In this document: positions 22,024 to 32,320 of the stretch, in pieces
Numbering within the stretch: the first letter of the stretch is position 1
How the letters are laid out: each line of letters starts with the position of its first letter
Source of the DNA: Saccharum officinarum
Lineage: Eukaryota > Streptophyta > Magnoliopsida > Poales > Poaceae
Assembly: GCA_020631735.1 (NCBI GenBank)
Contig: CM036197.1
Span: 46,299,880-46,363,879, forward strand
Direction of reading: 5' to 3'
DNA: 64,000 nucleotides
Position numbers and translations under genes: made by a program
The notes under the pieces: generated by a model
What the model was told of the DNA's origin: nothing
The model's input: only the letters and a program-made list of their open reading frames with translations
Database searches by the model: none

Positions 22024-22464
22024 ATGTCCGGCGCTATCGCCAACTAATCACCTACCAGCTTCTGCACTACAAGTAGGCATCACCAATCGGAAATGCAAAA
22101 GGTGCTGCTCTCAACCAAATGTCCTGTGTCCCTGCGCATTCTAACCACTGTATGGTTACAATGCAACAACTTGACTGAAGCCCTTCTGTTCTTGCCACGC
22201 TTCATGGGAGATGTGTCATCAGGCAATCTTGCTGAACTTTTCCCTTTGACGATTCATTCTCCTCCTTATGCCATGCTTTAACTCATAAACCATTTTCATT
22301 TAGATTTAGTCATGTAACTTTAACCCACAACTAGGCTAATTCCTCTGTCCTTTCAGCTGATGCATGTCAGCATGTGGGATTCAGGAGCGACAAGGGATTC
22401 GCTCATAGACCTGCAAAGTTATGAAATTTTGCAAGGAAATGTTCAAGCAATCCATGGCCAATGC
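22024..22464 (+). pseudogene. Decayed fragment B of the S1/P1 nuclease gene
   Basis: Collinear with fragment A but without its MITEs: CCGGCGCTATCGCCAAC, CAGCTTCTGCACTACAAG, CTCAACCAAATGTCCTGTGTCC, CTGAAGCCCTTCTGTTC (translating NLTEALLFLPRFMGDV), then GATGCATGTCAGCATGTGGGATTCAGG. It carries the same foreign tail (CAAAGTTATGAA...CAAGGAAATGTTCAAGC) as fragment A, ending at CCAATGC (22464; A ends at 18797). Not translatable. Confidence 0.85.
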
Positions 22465-22606
22465 TATGAAAAGGGAAAAAAATGCAAATTTGCTACTCAA
22501 CTGTAGCACAATATCAATCATTCCCAGTAAATAAGTATAGCTAGGAACTTAGGATAGGAAAAGACCACGTCCATACCAGAAATGTGACTATTATCACACT
22601 GCAATG

Positions 22607-25545
22607 TTATATGACCGTCAGAACATCATTGAGGACAAGCGCCCACTGTGTCCAATGTGTTCCTCCCTGCGCCAGTATGTTTCAATGGTGACGAGCAGTG
22701 CAAGTATGAGGAAAGATTTTATTTGATGTCTCAGGGCTAAGATTCTCAGCACCAGATTAAGTATTGGAACCACTTGCATGCAACAGGGCAAATAAGAGGT
22801 TAAACTCGACAAAAATGGCCATGAGTGAAAATTACATGAGGATCTCAGGCTCTCAGCTCACCTGGCAGAAGACGTCATATGGATCTCTCAAGGGCCCATC
22901 ACATGATAGTTCACTTGTGCTTCCATCTATGAATGTCCCGTCGGCGAAAATAACCTGATTAAGTGGGTTAGTCACTTAAGTAGTTTAGTTTGATAGAAAA
23001 ACAAGCAAAGCATGCAGTTTAACAGTGGAGCATGTAATATTTAGAACACGTGTATATTTCATCAGAAAATAAGTTCATGAAATAAACTATTTATACATTG
23101 AAACAAAAACAACAGCATGAAGTGTAAGAGTGATGCCATGATGGAAGGTACAAACATACCTCTGAAGCATAGCCAGGGGTGTCCCCAGCAGTTGGTTTGA
23201 TGAAAGATCCTACTGGACAAGTTTGTTGCACTACTTCACAGAATGCTATGAGTCTTTCCCTGCTACCAAGCTCCACTGCCTGCAATTTTATTTTTTGAAG
23301 TTTTCATTATCTGTTCATTGGCCTTAAAACAATTTAACACACGCTATCGCTAAGATGTGCAGTATGAAATATTGTAAAGAGGGTTGGCCTTCTGTCTGAG
23401 ATTGGATTCATAAATAGAATATTCCTACAGTCTGTATTATCATGTTCTCATCCATTTATCTTTATTTTGCGGTCAGTTTTCCCCTATATCAGCATTGTCA
23501 ATGTGTTACACATTACAACTACCTGGTCCTTTTTTAAAAACAAAAAAAGGAAGAAAAAACTTCAGACCTACAATGTCATGCTTGTCTTTATATACATGTG
23601 CTAGCTAGTTATCTAAGGCAAGATTTAACCTGCACAATGTCATGGCGAGGAACCCTTGGAAGTGGTTGAACTCTGTACCCCTTGGCTGACATGACTTCTG
23701 CAATTAGCAAACCTCCCTGTGGATCATATTATATCATCAATTGCATGCATTGTATCTCCAACCATTTGCAATTAGCAAACCTACTTTTACTGCTTCTCCA
23801 ACCGTTTGTGGAGCAAGAAACAAGCCTTGAAACAATGACCGCATAACATGGCCAGGTGTTGACCCAAATTCCACCCCAAGGCCAGGTGCAGATAGACGAG
23901 CTGCAGCTGCTTCCACTAAATGTTTCTTCCCAGCAACATAACCACCACAAGGCGCAATAGTTCCACCTGGATTCTTTATCAAACTGCCAGCAATCAAGTC
24001 TGCTCCCTGCCATGAAAACACACAATGAAATAGAGACCGCTTCAAGAGTGTGGTTCTTCACTAGTTTTACAGCTTTTTCATTCTTTGCTCTTTTCATCAA
24101 TGATGCACAGAACTACAGATACAACGCCAAGCACACGAGGACAATCCGTAGTTCTTCACTAGTTTTACAGCTTTTTCATTCTTTGCTCTTTTCATTACCT
24201 TGTAAGTATTCAGACTTTGCTATCTGCTGAATGAAAAGGCAGCGCACCTGCCAGTTCTGTTCAAAAAAAAGTGTGGTTAATCATGGACATACCACCATTG
24301 CAGGTTCTGATGTCTCAACAAATTCACCATAGCAATTGTCAACCATCACCATGCAGTTTGGATTTTGCATCTGCAATGAGATCAAAACCAGAAAAAAAAA
24401 CTTATCAGCACATAGAAAAGCTGCAATAGAACATTGCTAGTCACAAAACACAACAATCTTGCCTTGATCAAATCTATAGCTCTGTGAATATCTGCTACGC
24501 TTAAGCTCTTGCGCCACGAATATCCACAAGATCTCTGTATGAAGGCACATCCAGTTTCCGGCCTGATGGAGCAAGCAAGAGCATCCCAATCAAGGCCACC
24601 ATCTGCTGCAAGCTATAACTGAAATGTCATCAGTAATCTTCCACAGGCCACAGCTCCACCACAACACAAGGGGGACACACACTAGGCACTACTGGGTTGT
24701 GAAGGGAGAAATTGACGCACCGGAACTTCTCGGTACGCCACTCCGAAATCCTTGAGTGACCCTACATTGACCGACCCCCTGATCCCAATCACCTCCTCTA
24801 AGGTGTCGTACGGAGGCCCAGTGACTGCCAGGAGCTGCAGGAATCCAACATCCGTCAGTCTGAAATGTCAACCAGAAGCAGTGCCAAGACCTGTTCATTC
24901 AGTTCGTCCTGTTCCCTACCTCATGCCCAGGCCTCAGAAGCGCAAACAGCGCACAGGCAATGGCGTGGGTACCGGAGAAAAACTGGGCATCAGTGGAACA
25001 GTGGTCACTTAGTTGATTCATCAGAGAGGAGAGGAACCCAGTTAAAGTTGTGTGTGGAGGTGGAACCTGGGGGCGCACAATGGCAGCCTCCGCGCCAACG
25101 ATGTCGGCGAAGACGGAGTCCAGCGCCTCCCGGCCGCCGCCGTCGTCGTGGCCGTACCCCGTGGACCCGCCGAAATGCTGAAGCAAACGCACGTGACCCC
25201 GCGTTCACTTGCGTAGTGAGCTGGGATACCAAGCAGAGGAGCTGCAGCACGTGTGAAACCAAGGGGAGAGGGGTTTACGTGCGGGGCGACGCGCGCGCGG
25301 CGGAAGGCGGCGGCGACGCGGGAGGAGTTGAGGGCGATGGCGCGGTCCACGGCGCGGAACTCGGCCTGTAGCGACTCCGCCGCGCGGGACACGTCCGGGT
25401 GGAACGCCACGTCGGGCGCCGCCACCGCGACCGCGACCGCGGGACACCGGCCCATGCGCAGGGCGGCCGCGCTCGCGCTTGCGAGGGCGGCGCGAGGCCG
25501 CGCCCACGCGACGGGGCTGGAGCAGCAGCTGGCGGTGGCCGTCAT
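22607..25545 (-). CDS. PLP-dependent methionine gamma-lyase-like / aluminium-resistance family protein (454 aa, 11 exons)
   Basis: Fold-type I PLP enzyme of the family named for bacterial aluminium-resistance proteins and annotated as methionine gamma-lyase-like. The substrate in plants is not settled. Exons in transcript order: 25545-25279, 25177-25067, 24982-24920, 24834-24721, 24612-24463, 24370-24293, 24006-23785, 23716-23630, 23279-23160, 22954-22862, 22666-22607. Every exon is a multiple of three, total 1365 nt. Motifs: HHFGGSTGYGHDD, RPQFFSGTHAIACALFALLRPG, VMVDNCYGEF, and the PLP lysine in GSLIKNPGGTIAPCGGY (about K272). The alanine-rich, basic first 50 residues suggest an organelle transit peptide. 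ATG at 25545 is chosen; an upstream in-frame ATG at 25578 would add 11 residues. Intron 5 has a GC donor (AAG|GCAAGA). Divergent neighbour: the nuclease gene. Confidence 0.9.
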
Positions 25546-26193
25546 CGCCGCGCGGCGGGCAGCAAGCGAGCGAACCAACCGCCGGCTGGCAGCTCCGGAT
25601 TTGGCTCGGGCGAGTTATCCCCCGTTCGGTCGCTTCCCTCGTGCAACGGGCTGCCGTTTGAAATGGGCCCAACATAGTGCTCTCTGGATAGGCCCATTTT
25701 GACCAACAGCTTGGGCTCGGCCCAGTATCCGTTGCGTGGGCGTGCACGTTTGCAAGGCCAGCAGCGGCCAGCCACACGCCCACACCCACTAATGTCTAAT
25801 GGCAACGCTTGCAGCATCAGGCATCGCGTCCCCGTCCTTGTTGCTTGTATCAGGATGCCAAGCAGCGTTGGACAGAGCTGGTGGAGAAAAGTGATCAAGA
25901 AGAAGATGACGCAACCGTAGCACTAGTATTGGCGAAACGCGAGACACAGCCACCGCCGGCCAGTCAGCAAGTGTGGGGAAGCATTGGAGCTAAGCAAAGC
26001 AATGTTAAGCATGGCGAGGAACGGCCCTGAAGAAGAAACACGATGCTTGCACGCAAAAGGCTAGAGGTCGCCTCACCGTCCGTTCCGTTCCGTTCCGTCG
26101 CCTATTTCACCGTCCCCAATCGCCGCGGCATTCAGTCGATCGTCTCAACCAAGCTCCACTCCGGCACTGCGAGCAACGTCATTGTCGTCTTCG
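25546..26193. promoter_or_regulatory. Divergent promoter interval between the PLP-enzyme gene and the nuclease gene
   Basis: 648 bp between two start codons facing away from each other, so it must contain both promoters and 5' UTRs. The left half has repeated GGGCCCA/TGGGCC-type telo/site-II-like stretches (25663-25700, 25718-25725), common in plant housekeeping promoters. No clear TATA box was identified. Confidence 0.5.
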
Positions 26194-28082
26194 ATGGCCA
26201 CCGTCTCGCTCCTGCGGGCCGCGGCGCTCGGGCTGGTGGTTCTCGCGTCGGCGCTGCCGGCGGCTCGGTCGTGGAGCAAAGAGGGTCACATGCTCACATG
26301 CCAAATCGCACAGGTAAAAAACGGATCATTTCACGCCCATTTCGCATCTCGTAGGCGACGTGGATAGGATGAGTTCAGAGGATGGCTTGGCTGATGAACA
26401 GAGGATGTTGCGTGCCTTTAATTTGCAGGATCTGCTGCAGCCTGACGCGGCACACGCCGTGAGGAACCTGCTCCCGGACGACGTGGGCGGCGACCTGTCG
26501 GCGCTGTGCGTGTGGCCGGACCAGGTCAGGCACTGGTACAAGTACAGCTGGACAGGCCCGCTCCACTTCATCGACACCCCTGACAAGGCCTGCAGCTTCG
26601 ACTACTCGAGTAAGCTCTTCAATTCCAAGCCGTCCGTGCAGTTCAATGCCCGTTTATGGAATGGATTGCTCGTATCTCTCGATCTGTTGTGATGTGAAAC
26701 GCGATGCGATGGGGGTGTTGTTGGTGAGCAGGGGACTGCCACGGCCCTGACGGCGCCAAGGACATGTGCGTCGCCGGCGCCATCGCCAACTTCACGTCCC
26801 AGCTGCTGCACTACGAGCACGGCAGCGCCGACCGGAGATGTAAGCGAAGCGAGCAATGGTGCTGCTGGTGTCAACCAAATGTTCTGTGTCTCTGTGTTTT
26901 CTAACCATGTCCATGCACTGTCTTGCTGCAACGCAATGCAGACAACCTGACTGAAGCCCTTCTGTTCCTGTCGCACTTCATGGGAGATGTTCATCAGGTA
27001 ACCTAAGCTATCTTGCTCACTTGGTTTTTCTCTAATTTATCCCATCCACGAGACAATCTCCTTGTTGCCAATGCCAGTTACCACGAACAACACACAATGG
27101 CATGCCTCATATAGTCATATATAAGTGAATACCATGGCTTAATTATTTCCTGTGTCCTTGCCTTGCAGCCGATGCATGTTGGATTCACCAGCGACCAAGG
27201 CGGCAATTCCATAGAGCTGCGGTGGTTCCGGCACAAATCCAACCTCCATCACGTAATTAACGAGCTCTCCGGCTCTCCCCCACGATCCTTGCTTGCATTG
27301 CACACGATTCCATCTGGGATTAGCCTAATCATCACGCACTGTTGAATTAATGTTGCCCGATGGGTCGTTTACAGGTGTGGGACAGGGAGATCATACAGAC
27401 AGCTCTCGCCGATTTCTACGGCAAGGACATGGACGCCTTCCGCAAGCAACTCGAGCATAACCTCACCAAGGCAAGTGAAGAGAACTGTCGAAGTCCGGCC
27501 GGGACTATCTATCTAATCCTTCGTTCGTCCAAGCAAAGAAACATGCCATTGCCATGACTCTAAATTCTCGACAACGTACGTGTGTCTTCGCAGGGTACCT
27601 GGTCTGACGATGTGTCGGCTTGGACAGACTGCGAAGACCTCTCGTCTTGCCCAACCAAGTTAGCAACAACCCATTCTGAAACTATGATGAATTCCTTAGT
27701 TAACTCTTTTGGATTGTGGCTAGTAAACAGTCATTTACCAACTTTCGGATGCGATGCGATGCGATGCAATGCAACAGGTACGCGAGCGAGAGCATAGGCC
27801 TGGCGTGCAAGTGGGCGTACAGCGGCGTCCGTGAAGGGGAAACACTGTCCGGTAAGTTAATTTGGGCACACAGACGACCACCGTGTAATGTAAGAGCTGC
27901 TGACTGACGGATAGATAATCCATTTCGTCACCTGGACTGAATCGCCTGCAGACGACTACTTCGACTCGAGGCTGCCGATCGTGTCTCGGCGGATCGCGCA
28001 GGGCGGGGTGCGGCTGGCCATGTTCCTCAACCGGATCTTCGGCGCGCACAACCGCGACGTGCCGGTGCCGCCGCCGTCTTGA
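26194..28082 (+). CDS. S1/P1-type bifunctional nuclease (ENDO/BFN family, 304 aa, 9 exons)
   Basis: Secreted or vacuolar zinc nuclease cutting single-stranded DNA/RNA during senescence and cell death. Exons: 26194-26313, 26429-26609, 26732-26839, 26942-26997, 27169-27252, 27375-27470, 27594-27658, 27778-27851, 27952-28082; total 915 nt. A signal peptide (about 1-26) ends at ARS, so the mature protein starts with the family's metal-binding Trp (WSKEGH). Other zinc-site motifs are present: CVWPDQVRHWYKYSWTGPLHFIDTP, FMGDVHQPMHVG, and GNSIELRWFRHKSNLHHVWD. The length suits the family. Intron 6 has a GC donor (AAG|GCAAGT). Intron 7 ends with a (GCGAT)n run. A LINE sits about 175 bp after the stop, so the 3' UTR may be affected. 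Fragments A and B upstream are derived from this gene or a close paralogue. Confidence 0.94.
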
Positions 28083-28255
28083 TGGACCTGATCGCGCGCG
28101 ACGCGGCTACTTTGTGTAACCGTAACTAACCTGATAGACTCCTGCTGCGTCAGTCTAATCCATGTTAACCACGTACGACGTGTCTTGATTACCTAGCTGC
28201 TGTCGTATGATTATTGAATTGAAGTCTGATCTGAAGAAAATAACACGTGGACAGC

Positions 28256-28271
28256 AACTTGTGCAGTGCAC
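28256..28271. repeat. Left target-site duplication of the LINE
   Basis: AACTTGTGCAGTGCAC is repeated exactly at 36086-36101 after the LINE's A-rich end. The following left bases (TCATATATTTT) also resemble the right flank (ATATTGATT), so the duplication may originally have been longer and reach the 5S start at 28284. Confidence 0.9.
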
Positions 28272-28283
28272 TCATATATTTTT

Positions 28284-28403
28284 GGATGCGATCATACCAG
28301 CACTAAAGCACCGGATCCCATCAGAACTCCGAAGTTAAGCGTGCTTGGGCGAGAGTAGTACTAGGATGGGTGACCTCCTGGGAAGTCCTCGTGTTGCATT
28401 CCC
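28284..28403 (+). rRNA. 5S rRNA sequence (120 nt, full length) fused to the LINE
   Basis: Begins GGATGCGATCATACCAGCAC and ends GTGTTGCATTCCC, with the universally recognisable core GAACTCCGAAGTTAAGCGTGC and GGATGGGTGACC, hence the A-box, intermediate element and C-box. It is a single copy, not a tandem array, and is followed by TTTT (28404-28407). It lies inside the LINE's target-site duplication, so it arrived with the LINE and is probably a retro-copy of 5S RNA, not an rDNA locus. Whether Pol III still transcribes it cannot be told from sequence. The internal promoter looks intact but the upstream TATA-like sequence of plant 5S spacers is not the native one. Confidence 0.95.
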
Positions 28404-28821
28404 TTTTAAGAGGAGAACATATGCAAGCTTGATTTTCGTTTTGAGATGATAAAGTAACAAACTCACTCTAGCGGTTTTGGGCGATTCCGAAAGCGACGAC
28501 AGGACGGGCACCGCCGCCCACCGGCTGCTGCCGGCCGGGCACGCGCCGGCGGATCGGGTGTGTGGGGATCGGACCGCACGTCGCTGCACCATCCCGATCT
28601 CTGCCGCGCCGGATCCCGATCGCATAGCAGTGCCGCCGTCGTATCTTTTCGCGAGATCCGATCCTGCCTGCGCCGACGACGGGACGCCGGACCAATTTTG
28701 GGATCACCGCTCGCTCCCTGGAGGCCGACACATGCGATAAGACTCCTCTCTCCTTTGTCCTTCGATTTCTTCACGGTTTGTTCTCTAGTTTCTGTGCAGG
28801 GTTTCTTGATCATATTGGTGG

Positions 28822-31800
28822 ATGCCTTCTGTGGCTCTTGCACCATCGCTACGGAAGGCTTTGCGAAGAATTACAGCAAAGGACTCCGCGTACGTTGATC
28901 AGGACTACGGCAGGAGGATGTTGGCTAAATCCAATCAAGAGACTTGGCTTGGGATGTCCACACACTTATGCGAAGGATCAGGCAAATTCTGGGATTCTGA
29001 TTCGGAGTCTGAGTGTGAAGATTTGGGGGATGTCTTGGCAATTTCGCAAGGCACTGTCCAATGCCAACAATGGGTCATTGATCGACCATTGCAACAATCC
29101 ACAGCAATGGAGAGACCAGTGAAGCCAAGTCTACCTTCGTCTCCCAAGGCAATTCAAGCTCCGTGGAAGAAAATCTGGAAAGGCCCTCTGCCACCACGAC
29201 GCATCACGCCGGTGGCAACTCTTGGCGACATACTTCTGCCAGCTCTGCAATCGGTCGAAGGAAACAAGTCGTCATGTCCAATTGCAAGGACTTGTATGGC
29301 TCCTGGACCGACCAAAGGATGTGGGCCCGTAATTCCAAACAGGCCCATCAGCCTGGAGCGGATCCTGCCCACACCAGACGTACAGAAACCTAGGCGCCGT
29401 CTGGTGAAGATCGATCTTTCCACAGCCGCCGCTCCAACGCTATCTCCGTCGTTTCGTGACATCCTCATGGCCGGTGGAGGGAGATACTGGGGGCGGGGTG
29501 CTGCGTGGGGACGCGGTGATCAACCGCCTCGCGGTGGTGGACACCCCTCGGACGCCCGCGGACGTCACCGCGACCAGCGTGGCCGCGATCAGCCGCGGGA
29601 CCGCGACCAACTGAGGGATCGTGGAGTCGGAGGTGGAGGTGCTGCAGGCGGCGCTGTTGGGCGTGGGGGGGTACCACCAGGTGGCGTCGGTCGTGGTGGC
29701 CCTCCACCAGTCGGTGGTGGACGTGGCGTTCAAGCTGGAGGAGGGCGTGGTTGCCCTCAACCGAACGCCCCTCCGGCGGCCAACCAAGGGCGCGGTCATG
29801 GAGCCGCCCAGGCCGGTGAGGAGACTCAAGGCGCTGTTGAAGTTCCCAGTGGGGCGGTCCAGCCCCCACCGGTTACTGCTGCTGCAACGGCCTCTGAGGA
29901 TCATGGGAAAAAGCGGAAGAGGAAGGATCAAGCCAAGAGAGATTGCACAATCTGTACTGAAGGGCACTTCACCAACCAGTGTCCGCTGCTTCGAGGGCTG
30001 AAACCTACAGTGGCCTATTGTGGAGCTGCTGATGATGGGGCTGGCTTTTTCCAGATCCAGGCTGCTCAACACCACCAGATTGTGGATACAGTCCAATCTG
30101 CTGCAGTTGCCCGTATCACAGTGGAGAGAGGGCAGATCTCTGCGCAGCGCTTGCAAACAGAGCTGGCTAGGATCATACCGCTTGAGTGGACATGGGATGT
30201 GCAAGTGCTGGGGAACCAATCTTATGCAGTGCCTTTCCCAAGCAAGGAGGAACTTGATCGCATGGTTCAGATAAGCTCAGTCAACACAAGAGACAAGGAT
30301 GCCACCTTCCTCATTGAAGAGTTTGTGGACGATGTCGAAGTAGTGAGATTGCTGAACCGTGTCTGGGTGACTGTCACTAAAGTACCAAGGGTGCTTCGGA
30401 GTTTCCTGCAACTTTGGGCAGTTGGTTCCATTGTTGGAGCCACACAGAGGGTGGATATGGTTCACCTAAGGGCGACAGGACAGGTTCGGCTTCAAGTGGC
30501 AGTTCTTGATGAAAAGAAGATTCCTGTCTTCGCAGATGTTTGTGTTGGTCACACCGTTTACCGCCTTTTCTTCAAAGCTGATGAGGTAGTTCAGCATGTC
30601 GCTATTGATCCGAAGGAAGATTTACAGGGGAATGGTGACAAAGATAAAAATGCGGATGGTGAGGACCGTGAGATGGAAGAGGCTGAGGGTAATAATTTAG
30701 AAGCCCCAAGCAATCAAAGCGCCCCATCTAATAGTCAGCATCCTCATCAGAACATTACTCATCAGAATTTGGCGATGATGGTTGGAGAGGTACTGGACAG
30801 GACTTGCTATAAGCTGTTTGAGGAGGTCAGCGCCCAAGTGATGCTTGAGCCACTTGATACACCCGTACTCCAGGATGGCACAGGGGATTCTACAGTTGCC
30901 TCTGTTGTCGTGCTGGGACAGGAGTCTGACAGTTTGAGGGACCAGGTTATGGGAGGAGGTTCTTCTTCACCGCCACCTCCTCCTGTGACCCCAGTGGACC
31001 CGGTGGTGGACCAGGTTGCCACGGAGGGTTCTACACTACCAGCCACCCCTCGTACGACGCCGGCGGAGGTCTCTGCCGGGGCTGCCGCTGACCAGGTTAC
31101 GGGGGGAGGTTCTTCTTCACCAACACCTCCTCCTGTGACCCCAGTGGACCTGGTGGTGGACCAGGTTGCCACGGGGGGTCCTACACCACCAGCCACCCCT
31201 CGTCCACCTCCTCCTCCTGTGACACCAGTGGACCTGGTGATGGACCAGGTTGCCACGGGGGGCTCTACACCACCGGAGGGCCCTCGAGAGGTAGCTGTGG
31301 CGACTGCTGCTTGCCAGGCTACGGGGGGAGGTTCTACTTCACCACCACCTCCTCCTGTGGCCTCAGTGGACCTGGTGGTGGACCAGATTGCCACGGGGGG
31401 TTCTACACCACCTACCACCCCTCGTCCACCTCCTCCTCCTGTGACACCAGTGGACCTGGTGATGGACCAGGTTGCCACGGGGGGCTCTACATCACCGGAG
31501 GGCCCTCGGGAGGTTGCCACGGGGGGCTCTACACCGGCTGCCCCCCGAGCTACACCGGAGGAGTTCACTGCAGAGGTAGCAGTGGAGGCTGTCACTGGGG
31601 GCTCTACACCACCTGAGGCCCCTCGTGCTTCACTGGAGGAGGACACTGTTTGTGGAGGGTGGATCTACATCGACTTTAACCTCTCCACAGTCACCTCTAC
31701 CTCTGCCTTCAGTTGCTGGGGGGAGCCCTTCGTTTGCTTCCCCTGGCGACCTCGACGCGGAGGGGGAGTACCCTTTGGCGAGGGTGATGGCACCCTCGTC

Positions 31801-32320
31801 ACCACCGGCGCCTTTGGTAGTGCAAGTTGTGGAGGAAACAAATCTCCCCCGACGCTGCCCAAGATTTGCTGCAACAGCTGATGAGCATACTTTGATCAAG
31901 GCGGAGCGCTTGACTGCAAAGAAGAACCTGGAATTACAAGGTACTTCTTTTACTAGCTTTTCAGATTCTAAAGTTGCTGCAAACCTTGGTAGGATAGGCA
32001 TCAACCTAGGAGTTTCTAGTGTGGCTATCCTTAAAAATTTAGAGGTTGATAGGTTAGTTCTTCAGGCTAACCAAAAAAGATCAAAGTCCACTTCCCAAGT
32101 CACTATTCTAGACAGTGATGATGAGAGGGAGAACATACTGGATACAGTTCTCAGCCACGTTTGTGGTGATTTAAAGGAGACCTGTTTGGATATGGAGAGT
32201 GATCATATTCAAGATCTCTCTCCTCTCCGTCGGAAGAAAAAATATAACAATGCCAAAAAATTAAATACTGGCAAACTTCCGAGAAAGCCAAAAACCCCTT
32301 CAAAAATTATTCTAAAATGA
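28822..32320 (+). pseudogene. LINE ORF1 (RNA-binding protein), one frameshift near its C-terminal third
   Basis: Nucleic-acid-binding protein of the LINE. From ATG 28822 the frame gives an acidic N-terminus (DSDSESECED), an Arg/Gly-rich RGG-like tract (about residues 220-330), a CCHC knuckle (CTICTEGHFTNQC, about residue 378), an RRM/DUF4283-like fold region (about 440-600) and a Pro/Gly/Thr repeat array. The frame then runs to a TAA-less tail ending at 31881. The sequence that continues into the ORF2 junction (EGGSTSTLTSPQ ... KTPSKIILK, stop 32318-32320) lies in the next frame, so one indel lies near 31640-31660, at the end of the repeat array. Without it ORF1 would be about 1160 codons. 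Confidence 0.8.
30940..31640 (+). repeat. Coding minisatellite in LINE ORF1
   Basis: Imperfect repeats encoding VTPVDLVVDQVATGGSTPP-type units. Short units (CCACCTCCTCCTCCTGTGAC, GACCAGGTTGCCACGGGGGG) recur, and a higher-order unit of about 220 bp starts at about 31141 and again at about 31363. Repeat-length change is expected here and fits the frameshift at its end. Confidence 0.85.

Noticed and set aside
25042..25789. Overlapping long frames on both strands at the 5' end of the PLP-enzyme gene
   Set aside because: Arg/Ala-rich shadows of exon 1 and the divergent promoter. Only the frame that splices into the enzyme domains was accepted.
28284..28403. 5S sequence considered as a functional 5S rDNA locus
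   Set aside because: A single copy inside a LINE target duplication, without 5S spacer on either side. Annotated as rRNA sequence but interpreted as a retro-copy.
29465..30219. Minus-strand frames over LINE ORF1 (259 and 134 codons)
   Set aside because: Shadows of the Gly/Arg-rich and repeat regions of ORF1.
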